In this document: in pieces, positions 1 to 6,400 of the stretch | How the letters are laid out: the number at the start of each line of letters is the position of its first letter | Numbering within the stretch: the first letter of the stretch is position 1 | Assembly (NCBI GenBank): GCA_030618675.1 | Contig: JAUXCV010000049.1 | Coordinates: 1-9,214 of the forward strand | Direction of reading: 5' to 3' | Origin: Acidimicrobiia bacterium | GTDB taxonomy: Bacteria > Actinomycetota > Acidimicrobiia > Spongiisociales > UBA5794 | Length of the DNA stretch: 9,214 nucleotides | Made by a program: the position numbers and the translations under genes | Notes under the pieces: generated by a model | Databases searched by the model: none | What the model saw: only the letters and a program-made list of their open reading frames with translations | What the model was told of the DNA's origin: nothing

Positions 1-120
1 CGAAACGTGTCCCTTGTAGAACAGCGTGAACGGCAGGTAGCCGACGGCGAACCCGATGAAGCCGATGAGCGTGTTCAGGTAGCCCATGCCGATCCGCATG
101 TAGGAGCGGATCTCACAGCT
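1..120 (-). CDS. Membrane protein fragment, YeeE/YedE-like (partial, N-terminus missing)
   Basis: Reading the minus strand from 120 to 1 gives an open frame of 40 codons that runs off the left edge. The protein reads CEIRSYMRIGMGYLNTLIGF and continues into IGFAVGYLPFTLFYKGHVS. A cytoplasmic-looking basic stretch is followed by a hydrophobic, Gly- and aromatic-rich segment typical of a transmembrane helix. The Cys followed by a basic segment and a Gly-Tyr-Leu turn resembles the YeeE/YedE (sulfur/thiosulfate transport) membrane family, but this is recognition from memory on a short fragment. The frame stays open upstream of 120, yet those codons are the antisense of a LysR gene and look nothing like membrane protein, so the real homology stops near 117. 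Another polytopic membrane family remains possible. Confidence 0.45.
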
Positions 121-121
121 A
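113..121. other. Breakpoint joining two N-terminally truncated, divergent genes
   Basis: To the right, the plus strand reads as the second half of a LysR helix-turn-helix (SQLTVSRALKSLEERL), with recognisable homology starting at about 113-122. An in-frame TAG at 101-103 excludes any further N-terminal part. To the left, the minus strand reads as membrane protein from about 117 downward. Both genes lack their N-termini and both break within the same few bases. No target-site duplication, inverted repeat or recombinase gene is visible. This looks like a chimeric join or a rearrangement end point rather than natural gene order. Confidence 0.65.
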
Positions 122-124
122 ACC

Positions 125-742
125 GTGAGCCGGGCGCTGAAATCTCTCGAGGAACGCCTCGACGTTGTGCTCTTCGAACGCACCAAGCTGGGTCTTGACC
201 CGCCCGACGCCGCCGAACTCCTCTTCCCCCGTGCCGTCAACGCCCTTCGGGAGATCGATGCGGCTCTCCGCGACCTCCAGGGTCCCTCAGCAGCGGACCT
301 GCTGTCCGTCGGTACGACACCCGAGATGCTGATGCTCGTGGCACCGGCCGCCCGGAATCTCATGGACGGTGCCAGTGAACTCGGCCACCTTGAGGCCTCC
401 GCCGGGGATGACCTCATCGCCGGCCTCCGCTCCAACACCATCGACCTGGCGCTCCCTCCAGACGGCTCGTGGGAGAGAGTCACCCTCAGAGGTCTCATGG
501 GTCGCGACCCCCACGGTCCGACCTTTGAGGCAGCCGGTGGTGGTGTATCGAAGCGCCTTCTTCGAGAGGGATTCTCGGTCTATCTGCCGATCGGATGCGC
601 CGACGACATCGACGATGTCGATACGGTCGAACCCGTCCACGAGGTCACGGTGCATGCCGTCACACGTGAACCCGTGCTGCCGGATTCGCCTGCGGCCCGC
701 CTCATCGAACACATTCGGGAGGTCGTCACGTCGGCGCCCTGA
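125..742 (+). CDS. LysR-type transcriptional regulator, N-terminally truncated
   Basis: The recognisable start is the recognition helix and wing of a LysR winged helix-turn-helix, VSRALKSLEERLDVVLFERT. It is followed by the long linker helix (AAELLFPRAVNALREIDAAL) and the first strand-helix unit of the effector-binding domain (LLSVGTTPEML, then LRSNTIDLALPP). The end resembles the last subdomain of the family (SVYLPIG, then DSPAARLIEHIREVV). Family members are about 290-300 residues. Here about the first 20-30 residues are missing, because homology begins near 113 just after an in-frame TAG at 101-103. The effector domain also appears some 50 residues shorter than usual in its middle. GTG 125 is only the first available start codon and has no convincing ribosome site. 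The product would lack half of its DNA-binding motif, so it is probably non-functional as it stands. The acyl-CoA synthetase begins 67 nt downstream on the same strand. Confidence 0.7.
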   Translation: MSRALKSLEERLDVVLFERTKLGLDPPDAAELLFPRAVNALREIDAALRDLQGPSAADLLSVGTTPEMLMLVAPAARNLMDGASELGHLEASAGDDLIAGLRSNTIDLALPPDGSWERVTLRGLMGRDPHGPTFEAAGGGVSKRLLREGFSVYLPIGCADDIDDVDTVEPVHEVTVHAVTREPVLPDSPAARLIEHIREVVTSAP

Positions 743-777
743 TGTGACCCTTGTCCCTGGTCAGCGCCGGATCCCTT

Positions 778-790
778 CCGTACGGTACGG
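778..790. promoter_or_regulatory. Inverted repeat, candidate operator upstream of acyl-CoA synthetase
   Basis: The sequence CCGTAC-G-GTACGG is a perfect 6-1-6 dyad centred 26 nt before the ATG of the acyl-CoA synthetase, in a 67-nt intergenic gap. Position and symmetry fit a repressor site, as found for TetR-family regulators of fatty-acid genes in actinobacteria. The regulator is not identifiable from the window, and the dyad is short enough to arise by chance. Confidence 0.35.
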
Positions 791-797
791 GTATTGG

Positions 798-803
798 AAA
801 GGA
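798..803 (+). promoter_or_regulatory. Ribosome binding site that sets the acyl-CoA synthetase start
   Basis: AAAGGA lies 6 nt before ATG 810. A second AAAGGA at 836-841 sits only 1 nt before the alternative ATG 843, too close to work well, so 810 is preferred. Confidence 0.7.
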
Positions 804-809
804 CGGTAC

Positions 810-2450
810 ATGCAGCTTTCGCAAGCGCAGGGTTCAAAGGACATGCCCCTCCTCAGTGAGACGATCGGGGAGAACCTCGAGCACACCACGGCTCGGTTCC
901 CGGAACGCGACGCGTTGATCGTTCGTCACGAAGGGATTCGCTGTACCTATCGCGAATTCGATGAGGCAACCGATCGACTGGCGAAGGCGTTCCTGAGGCT
1001 CGGTGTCGAACTCGGCGACCGCGTCGGGATCTGGAGCCCGAACTGCGCCGAGTGGGTCGCCGTCCAGTACGCGACTGCGAAGATCGGAGCGATCCTCGTC
1101 AACGTCAACCCGGCCTATCGAACGTCCGAACTCGAGTACGTGCTCAACCAGTCCGGGTGCCGCTTCCTCGTTTCGGCACCCGAGTATCTGACATCGGACT
1201 ATCGCGCCATGGTCGAAGCGGTCGCCGGGTCCACACCGGGCCTCGAGCGGACGATCTTCCTCGATTCGCCCGAATGGAACGATCTCTTCGACGCAGGGGA
1301 TGCCGTACCGGACGAAGAACTGTGGCAGCGTGAGTCGCTCCTCGACGCAGACCAACCGATCAACATCCAGTACACGTCGGGCACCACCGGATTTCCGAAG
1401 GGCGCGACCCTGACTCATCGGAACATCCTGAACAACGGGTACTTCTGCGGCGAGCGGCTCGGCTACACCGAGCACGACCGGGTCTGTATCCCCGTCCCCT
1501 TCTACCACTGCTTCGGAATGGTCATCGGGAACCTCGCGTGCACAAGTCACGGTGCTGCGATGGTGATCCCGGCGCCGGGATTCGATGCCGGCGCCGTCCT
1601 GGAGGCCGTTGAGGCTGAGGAGTGCACCAGCCTGTACGGCGTGCCGACGATGTTCATCGCGGTGCTCGAGCACGAGGATCTTGCGAAGCGGGACGTGTCC
1701 ACGCTTCGCACCGGCGTGATGGCCGGTGCCCCCTGCCCCATCGAAGTCATGAAACGGGTCATTACCGAACTGAACATGGCAGAGGTCACCATCGCCTACG
1801 GCATGACCGAGATGTCCCCCGTCGCGACCCAGACGCTACGCGACGACACGATCGAACGACGTGTCGGCACTGTGGGTGTTGCCCATCCTCACGTCGATAT
1901 CCGGATCGTAGATCCCGACACCAGGGAGGTCGTTCCTGCCGGTACGTCCGGCGAGTTCTGTGCCCGGGGATACTCGGTCATGCAGGGTTACTGGAATGAC
2001 GCCGAGCGGACGGCTGAGTCGATCGATTCCGACGGTTGGCTGCACTCGGGAGACCTCGCCGTGATGGACGACGCCGGGTACGTGAAGATCGTCGGTCGCC
2101 TGAAGGACATGATCATCCGCGGCGGCGAGAACGTCTATCCGCGGGAGATCGAGGAGTATCTCTTCACCCACCCCGACGTCGTCGATGCCCAGGTGGTCGG
2201 GGTTCCCGACGAGCGGTTCGGGGAGCAGATCATGGCCTGGGTCCAGAAACGGGAAGGATCGAGTCTCTCCGAAGGGGACCTCATCGAGTTCTGCAAGGGA
2301 GCGATCGCCCATTTCAAGGTTCCCAGGTACGTGCGCTTCACGGACGAGTATCCGATGACGGTGACCGGCAAGATCCAGAAGTTCCGGCTCCGCGAACAAG
2401 CGATCGAGGAACTCGGCCTCGAGTCGGTCGCAGACGCCGAGCCCGCCTGA
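810..2450 (+). CDS. Fatty-acyl-CoA synthetase (AMP-binding enzyme), FadD-like
   Basis: This is a complete 546-residue ATP-dependent acyl-CoA ligase. It activates a carboxylic acid to an acyl-adenylate and then transfers it to coenzyme A in the cytoplasm. All core motifs of the ANL superfamily are present: phosphate loop YTSGTTGFPKG (188-198), YGMTE (330-334), SGDL with the ribose-binding Asp415, the hinge around GRLKDMIIRGGENVYPREIEE (429-449), and the C-terminal TVTGKIQK with catalytic Lys521. Length and the C-terminal block FTHPDVVDAQVVGVPDERFG followed by HFKVPRYVRF match medium- or long-chain fatty-acyl-CoA synthetases rather than acetyl-CoA synthetase or peptide-synthetase domains. The frame stays open as far back as 369, but that stretch overlaps the LysR gene and carries no homology; ATG 810 has a good ribosome site. 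The gene converges on the zinc-finger gene, leaving 2 nt between stops. The chain length of the substrate cannot be read from the sequence. Confidence 0.93.
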   Translation: MQLSQAQGSKDMPLLSETIGENLEHTTARFPERDALIVRHEGIRCTYREFDEATDRLAKAFLRLGVELGDRVGIWSPNCAEWVAVQYATAKIGAILVNVNPAYRTSELEYVLNQSGCRFLVSAPEYLTSDYRAMVEAVAGSTPGLERTIFLDSPEWNDLFDAGDAVPDEELWQRESLLDADQPINIQYTSGTTGFPKGATLTHRNILNNGYFCGERLGYTEHDRVCIPVPFYHCFGMVIGNLACTSHGAAMVIPAPGFDAGAVLEAVEAEECTSLYGVPTMFIAVLEHEDLAKRDVSTLRTGVMAGAPCPIEVMKRVITELNMAEVTIAYGMTEMSPVATQTLRDDTIERRVGTVGVAHPHVDIRIVDPDTREVVPAGTSGEFCARGYSVMQGYWNDAERTAESIDSDGWLHSGDLAVMDDAGYVKIVGRLKDMIIRGGENVYPREIEEYLFTHPDVVDAQVVGVPDERFGEQIMAWVQKREGSSLSEGDLIEFCKGAIAHFKVPRYVRFTDEYPMTVTGKIQKFRLREQAIEELGLESVADAEPA

Positions 2451-2452
2451 CT

Positions 2453-2806
2453 TCAGTCCCCGATCGCCGTCGGCTCCACAACGACGTCCTGGAGGTCGCG
2501 AACCGCCGCCGATAGATGGCCGAGCGCCTCCACGTAGTCGGTCTTCGTCGGCCGACCCTGGCCGATGTCGATCGCGACATCCTCGGCCGCCGCTTCGAGT
2601 CGAATCAACGCATCGCGCAGATGCTCCCACGTCCGACGGGTGATGAGCACCTCGTCGGGACCGAGCGCTCTCCGCTTGGCTTCGCGGCGTGCCTCGTACG
2701 CACGCTGACGATGGGACTTCCGGCAGTAGCGTTGCGGGCGCCCCGGACCCGGAGCGGCCTTGAACGCTCCCCCACACCACGCACAGTGCCGAATTCGTTC
2801 TGCCAC
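2453..2806 (-). CDS. Small zinc-finger-type protein of unknown function
   Basis: This encodes 117 residues with a GTG start. The N-terminus has CAWCG (Cys8, Cys11), then GRPQRYCRKSHRQRAYEARR with Cys28 and His32. That C-x2-C...C-x3-H arrangement is what a single small zinc finger needs. The very basic stretch after it could contact nucleic acid. The rest (about 55-110) is predicted helical and partly acidic (WEHLRDALIRLEAAAEDVAID, then a second helix), perhaps a coiled-coil or dimer segment. Proteins with this finger are frequent in Actinobacteria but I know of no assigned role. An in-frame TAG lies four codons upstream of the GTG, which fixes the start; AGGA about 10 nt upstream is a loose ribosome site. 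It is the last gene of a minus-strand run, 41 nt after the ABC permease. Confidence 0.8.
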   Translation of the reverse strand: MAERIRHCAWCGGAFKAAPGPGRPQRYCRKSHRQRAYEARREAKRRALGPDEVLITRRTWEHLRDALIRLEAAAEDVAIDIGQGRPTKTDYVEALGHLSAAVRDLQDVVVEPTAIGD

Positions 2807-2847
2807 AGTGATGGAATCCTATCCGGTCTTCCGTCACCAGCCGGGGA

Positions 2848-3588
2848 TCACACCTCTCGTCGTGCCATCAGAACGAAACTCGCTGTGATCGCACCCAGCG
2901 AAAGGACGATCGTCAATGAAAGGGACCTCCAGTACACGAAGTCTCCACCGCCGATCAAAGCGTCGAAGCTTCCGACGAGATTCGACGGAAGCCACGGAGC
3001 GGCCTGTGGAATCAGCCCGATGATGCCGAAAGCGATCAGCGCTCCGACCGAGATCAAGGCGGTTCCAGGGACGCTGCGAACGAACGATGCGGTCAGACCC
3101 GTCAAGGCGACGACGAACGTGAGATACACCGAGACGAGCACCGAAGCCGTGACCGTTCCTCCGACGTCCGGCGTGCCGATCAACAGCGACGCACCAGCGA
3201 AGGCGATCGCCGTTCCGATGCTGAACGAAGCAGCGGCTGCCGCCATGTTGATCACGTATCGCGGAGTCAGGATCCTGGGAATGGGCGCTCTGGTACGCAA
3301 GAACACGGCCATCTCCGGCTTGGCGTCCAACGCCAAGGCCGCTGCCGCGACGAATGCGACGGCAAGGATCCCTATCTGAAGGGCGTTCCCCAGATACTGC
3401 GCCATCGCCAATTCGGGACTCGGTGGGGGAACCGCGATCTCGATACCGCCGCCGACCGCTTCGACGATCTGCGGAAGGAATCGCGCCGTGAGCGGACCGA
3501 GCACGCCGAACGACGTGAAAACGGCGAGCAGGATCCACAGCCGATGGGTTCGAATGAGACGAAGGACCTCGAGGCGCCACAGATTCAT
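2848..3588 (-). CDS. ABC-2 type transporter permease
   Basis: This is a 246-residue integral membrane protein with about six hydrophobic segments, at roughly 17-38, 70-88, 110-135, 142-165, 172-195 and 218-240. An extracytoplasmic loop of about 30 residues with a PPPSPELAMAQYLGN stretch follows the first helix. The start MNLWRLEVLRLIRTHRLW is typical of ABC-2 permeases, in which an amphipathic N-terminal helix precedes the first membrane span. The frame is open further upstream, but that part lies inside the ATPase gene. ATG 3588 overlaps the ATPase stop as ATGA (4 nt), which argues for translational coupling and a 1:1 partner. The pair should form an exporter with two copies of each subunit. 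The substrate is unknown. Confidence 0.88.
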   Translation of the reverse strand: MNLWRLEVLRLIRTHRLWILLAVFTSFGVLGPLTARFLPQIVEAVGGGIEIAVPPPSPELAMAQYLGNALQIGILAVAFVAAAALALDAKPEMAVFLRTRAPIPRILTPRYVINMAAAAASFSIGTAIAFAGASLLIGTPDVGGTVTASVLVSVYLTFVVALTGLTASFVRSVPGTALISVGALIAFGIIGLIPQAAPWLPSNLVGSFDALIGGGDFVYWRSLSLTIVLSLGAITASFVLMARREV

Positions 3589-4469
3589 CCGGTCACCTCG
3601 AGGAAGACGTCTTCCAGAGTTCGCTCGACAGGAGCAATCGAGACCACGACAGCATCGATACGCGCGAGGCAACGGATCAGTTCCCGCTCGATCACAGCCG
3701 CGCTGCCGGCCGATACGATCACGTCGCCGCCCTCCTCGGCGACGTCGGTGACCCAATCGCACAGTCTGAGAGCGGTGACGATCCGATCCCCGTTCCCCCT
3801 CACCTGGATCCGATACGACGGCCGCCGTCCGGATCCGCGAACGAGTTCCTGGAGCGTTCCTTCGTACACCAGACGACCCCTATTGAGGATCCCGATCTCA
3901 TCGCAGACCTCCTCGACGTCATCGAGGATGTGGCTGGAGAAGACCACCGTCGCATCGCCGCGGAGATCGTTCACCATGTCGAGTACTTCTCGTCGTCCGG
4001 CGGGATCGAGAGCGGCCGCGGGTTCGTCGAGAAGGAGCACCTCCGGGTTACCGACCACAGCGGCGGCCAGTCCGAGGCGCTGCAGCATCCCTCGCGAGAA
4101 TCCCCCGACCCGTCGCCGCGCGACGTCCAGAAGGCCCGTGCGGCCGAGGACGGCCTCGATGACGCCCGGATCGTGTTCAGGCGAGGCCAGATCGAGGGAG
4201 AGTTCGACCACTTCCCGGGCTGTCATCCATGGATCGAACTTCGGTGTGTCGGGGAGCACCGCCACGCGAGCAGCATCGACGGTGTATTGGCCTTCCGTCG
4301 GTGTTCGAAGTCCTGCAAGGACGCCCAGGAGCGTTGTCTTGCCGGCGCCGTTGGGACCGATGAGTCCGTACACAGATCCGCGACTCACGGAGAGACTGAC
4401 ACCGTCGAGAGCGAGCGTCTCGCCGTAGCGTTTGGTGATCTCTGTGACCTCGACAACGTTCTTCGTCAT
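3585..4469 (-). CDS. ABC transporter ATP-binding protein (ABC-2 exporter type)
   Basis: This is a 294-residue cytoplasmic ATPase that powers the permease encoded directly after it. Visible motifs are Walker A GPNGAGKTT (38-46), the signature in its exporter variant FSRGM (124-128, in place of LSGGQ), Walker B VLLLDE (144-149), the D-loop ALD (153-155) and the switch His180 in FSSH. The Q-loop position reads LPDTP rather than containing Gln. A C-terminal extension of about 90 residues (from about 205) ends with RTLEDVFLEVTG, the usual last helix of ABC-2 ATPases such as those for drug or Na+ export. ATG 4469 is preferred because family homology starts a few residues later. The open frame continues about 33 codons upstream but overlaps the preceding small gene. 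No strong ribosome site is seen, so translation may depend on the upstream gene ending 13 nt before it. Confidence 0.92.
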   Translation of the reverse strand: MTKNVVEVTEITKRYGETLALDGVSLSVSRGSVYGLIGPNGAGKTTLLGVLAGLRTPTEGQYTVDAARVAVLPDTPKFDPWMTAREVVELSLDLASPEHDPGVIEAVLGRTGLLDVARRRVGGFSRGMLQRLGLAAAVVGNPEVLLLDEPAAALDPAGRREVLDMVNDLRGDATVVFSSHILDDVEEVCDEIGILNRGRLVYEGTLQELVRGSGRRPSYRIQVRGNGDRIVTALRLCDWVTDVAEEGGDVIVSAGSAAVIERELIRCLARIDAVVVSIAPVERTLEDVFLEVTG

Positions 4470-4482
4470 ATCGGAACCGATG

Positions 4483-4677
4483 CTACCGGACCCCGGTGTC
4501 GCGTCCCTCCGACCCGGGTTTCGCCACCTCTGGTGTCGATCCGGAAAGAACCTCAAGTACCAGCGCATCGAGATCGGCTTCGGAAGTCACCGCGTAGGCG
4601 ACCAGCGGTCCGCCATGAAACCGGTTGGCACTCTTCTTCGATGCTCTCTCGATCAGTTCGTCACTCCACACCCACAT
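4483..4677 (-). CDS. Small protein of unknown function, leading the ABC operon
   Basis: This encodes 64 residues starting MWVWSDELIERASKKSANRF and ending TPEVAKPGSEGRDTGVR. I do not recognise a family. The first 50 residues have a plausible folded pattern: an amphipathic helix, a GGPLVAYAV strand, then an acidic helix SEADLDALVLEVLSG. The tail is polar. There is no Cys, membrane segment or signal peptide. GGGAGG about 6 nt before ATG 4677 is one of the best ribosome sites in the window and makes a real gene likely. In-frame starts further upstream lack such a site. It stops 13 nt before the ABC ATPase on the same strand, so the two are probably co-transcribed. A regulatory or accessory role for the exporter is only a guess. 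Confidence 0.65.
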   Translation of the reverse strand: MWVWSDELIERASKKSANRFHGGPLVAYAVTSEADLDALVLEVLSGSTPEVAKPGSEGRDTGVR

Positions 4678-4727
4678 TGCGACCTCCCAACACTCCGCAC
4701 CAACACACATGCCAAACGTACCTCGTC

Positions 4728-4733
4728 TGTCAA
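4728..4733 (-). promoter_or_regulatory. Candidate -35 box for the small-protein/ABC operon
   Basis: The minus strand carries a perfect TTGACA 50 nt before the ATG of the small protein, in the 90-nt gap after the DUF3179 gene. The -10 is poor: at 18-nt spacing it reads TGTGTT, sharing 3 of 6 bases with the consensus. If real, it would let the ABC operon be transcribed separately from the upstream lipoprotein gene. Confidence 0.35.
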
Positions 4734-4739
4734 ATGAGC

Positions 4740-4771
4740 CTGACCGGCGGAAACACCGCGGTGTGGTTCAG
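4740..4771 (-). terminator. Hairpin at the 3' end of the DUF3179 gene, possible terminator
   Basis: A perfect 12-base palindrome ACACCGCGGTGT (4753-4764) sits inside a longer imperfect dyad whose outer arms are CTGACC (4740-4745) and GGTTCAG (4765-4771). It overlaps the stop codon of the DUF3179 gene (4768-4770) and precedes the candidate promoter of the next operon. No run of T follows on the minus strand, so it is not a classical intrinsic terminator. It could instead be an mRNA end-protecting structure or a protein site. Confidence 0.35.
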
Positions 4772-5997
4772 CCCTCTATCAAGACCGTATCGGGCTGATA
4801 CGTCGACCACGCGAACCAGAACGTGTCGAGATGCTCGATCCGCTGCAAGCGGGTGCCTTCGAGCGCTCCGGAGACCGCTTCGCCGCTGATGATCCAGGTG
4901 CTTCCGGTCTCCTCGTCGACGAACTGCTTGCCCTCGGCAGCGAAGGTCAGAGAGCGCCCATCCACGATACGGGAGAAGACACCCACCGATCCGACGTCGC
5001 GGCCATCCTCGAGGTTTCCCTCGTCGAGGGCAGACGCCTGTCCGGCCTTCCAGAAGATCACCAGGTCCTGCTCGGCAACGGTGACGTTCGTGGCACTCGC
5101 CTCGCCATCACTGAGGGAGTTCAGGTCGTAGGCCACTACCTCGTCACCCAATGAGATTCCGACGACTCGCTGTTTCGCGAGTCCACGATCATCGAGGGCG
5201 CCCCTGAAGAGAAACGGCTGGGTGCTGTCGTCGTCGTAGCCCTCGTACGGGTTCTGGCCGTAGGGACGGTCGAATCCGGTGGCGGTCCAGTCGAGGACCT
5301 TGCTCGTCGGGTAGGCGGCGCGGAAGTCGTCCCACGCCATCAGCGGAGACCCGATCGCCTCCAGTTGCGTCCCTGTGAGGATCCCCACGATGGCTTTCCC
5401 GTCGAAATGGGTCCAGAGTGACTCCGTGGCACGGTCATACATGACCAACGCCGAGGCGAAAAGCCGTCCCGAAGTCCCGAATGTCGTCTCAACGCCGTTG
5501 ATCTCCCTGCGATATGTGACGGCGGAGTTGCAGAGCGGGCAGTAGGTGATCGATACCGGTACTCCCCCGACGGTGTCGTTCACGATCTCGTGCCAGATCA
5601 TCGCTCGGATCGGATAGGCGCGAGCGTCACCGTTGATCTCTAGCGCGACCACGGACTCGGACGGATCGAGGATCTCGAGATTGTCGGCGGTGTCGAGGAA
5701 CACCGGGTCGTCGATCGGCGGAATACCGTCGGGGGGTGGTCCGCCGGAGATGATGTCCGCAAGTGGCACGAGAGGCTCGGGGAACTCCGCCGAATCGGGG
5801 GCGTCCAGAGCAGACGGACCCGCCGGAAGCGCAGAGACCGGTGCATCAGCTGTTGCCGTGGTGGATGTAGACACCGTGGTCGACGGGAGCACCTCCGTCG
5901 TGGGTTCTTCAGTCGCGGAACCGTCGACCGACGTGCTGCACGCGGCGGCGATGAGCGCGATCGCGGCGAACACGGTCAGCATGGTGGTTCGAGTCAC
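4768..5997 (-). CDS. DUF3179 domain lipoprotein
   Basis: This is a complete 409-residue secreted lipoprotein. The signal peptide TMLTVFAAIALIAAAC ends in a lipobox with Cys20, followed by a Thr/Ser/Ala-rich linker (about 21-70). The DUF3179 domain then runs from about 88 to the end: DGIPPIDDPVF, ALEINGDARAYPIRAMIWHE, IVND, TYCPLCNSAV with Cys153 and Cys156, FGTSGRLFASALVMYDRATESLW (174-195), and a C-terminal DTFWFAWSTYQPDT. All conserved blocks of the family are present, so the protein looks intact. The family's biochemical role is not established; the strictly placed C-x2-C outside the membrane suggests metal binding or a redox-active pair. The GTG start at 5997 is chosen because AAAGGA lies 7 nt upstream; ATG 5982 would be 22 nt away. 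It is divergent from a second, broken DUF3179-type gene across a 163-nt gap. Confidence 0.92.
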   Translation of the reverse strand: MTRTTMLTVFAAIALIAAACSTSVDGSATEEPTTEVLPSTTVSTSTTATADAPVSALPAGPSALDAPDSAEFPEPLVPLADIISGGPPPDGIPPIDDPVFLDTADNLEILDPSESVVALEINGDARAYPIRAMIWHEIVNDTVGGVPVSITYCPLCNSAVTYRREINGVETTFGTSGRLFASALVMYDRATESLWTHFDGKAIVGILTGTQLEAIGSPLMAWDDFRAAYPTSKVLDWTATGFDRPYGQNPYEGYDDDSTQPFLFRGALDDRGLAKQRVVGISLGDEVVAYDLNSLSDGEASATNVTVAEQDLVIFWKAGQASALDEGNLEDGRDVGSVGVFSRIVDGRSLTFAAEGKQFVDEETGSTWIISGEAVSGALEGTRLQRIEHLDTFWFAWSTYQPDTVLIEG

Positions 5998-6054
5998 GGT
6001 GGGTCCTTTCGGTGTTCATCTATCGAACGCCTACGCGCGACATCCTGTTCCTGT

Positions 6055-6072
6055 CTGTCGGCAATCCGACAG
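6055..6072. promoter_or_regulatory. Perfect hairpin/dyad in the divergent DUF3179 intergenic region
   Basis: CTGTCGG-CAAT-CCGACAG is a 7-bp perfect inverted repeat with a 4-nt loop, 57 nt upstream of the DUF3179 lipoprotein start. A GC palindrome GGGCCGGCCC follows at 6076-6085. In a divergent promoter region this may be a shared operator, or a leader hairpin for one of the transcripts. No T-tract follows on either strand, so termination is unlikely. Confidence 0.45.
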
Positions 6073-6160
6073 TGCGGGCCGGCCCATAGACACGGCCGGT
6101 TCTTGTTCTCATGATCCGCCGCCAGCCCTCGCCGCCTCTCGCCTCGCTTCCGCCGATATC

Positions 6161-6400
6161 GTGAGGCACGGACTTGACACCATCGCTGCGGTGATCGGTG
6201 TGATCGGCGTTATCAGTGCTGCCATCTTGTTCGGTGTGGTCTCGTACATGGCCCCCGATCTCAATGAGATCTACGACCCCTCGCGGTCGGACGATCAGAT
6301 TCCCAAGGGATTTCGTCAACTGTTGGCGCGCGACGCTATCCGTCCGATCTACGACCCGGAGTTCGTGACTGCCGAGGTCACGGCGTGGAGCGATGACGGG
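6161..6400 (+). pseudogene. N-terminal fragment of a second DUF3179-type membrane protein
   Basis: The plus strand reads a single membrane helix (TIAAVIGVIGVISAAILFGV), then PDLNEIYDPSRSDDQIPKGF, RQLLARDAIRPIYDPEFV and TAEVTAWSDD. The block GFRQLLARDAIRPIYDPEFVTAE, an acidic run, then an expected LVIGV-type strand is the N-terminal hallmark of membrane-anchored DUF3179-type proteins. Here it stops dead after WSDD at about 6397. Beyond that the frame stays open to 6619 but is the antisense of the MFS gene. The start is uncertain: GTG 6161 precedes the helix and GTG 6191 lies within it, and neither has a clear ribosome site. It differs from the intact neighbour in having a membrane anchor rather than a lipobox. 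About 80% of the expected protein is missing. Confidence 0.6.

Noticed and set aside
369..809. N-terminal extension of the acyl-CoA synthetase by about 147 residues
   Set aside because: The frame is open, but the sequence is Arg/Ser/Pro-rich antisense-like text lying on the LysR gene, and ATG 810 has a well-placed AAAGGA and gives the normal family length.
4480..4485. TAGCAT (minus) as a -10 box for a leaderless ABC ATPase transcript
   Set aside because: The hexamer fits loosely, but no -35 match is found at suitable spacing and the upstream small gene ends 13 nt before the ATPase, so readthrough is the simpler explanation.
5633..6160. Plus-strand open frame running opposite the DUF3179 lipoprotein N-terminus
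   Set aside because: It is the antisense of a Thr/Ser/Ala-rich linker and signal peptide in high-GC DNA, with no homology before about 6161.
6174..6179. TTGACA as a promoter on the plus strand
   Set aside because: It lies inside the membrane-helix coding part of the DUF3179-type fragment, and the base run 17 nt downstream (GGTGTG) does not resemble a -10 box.
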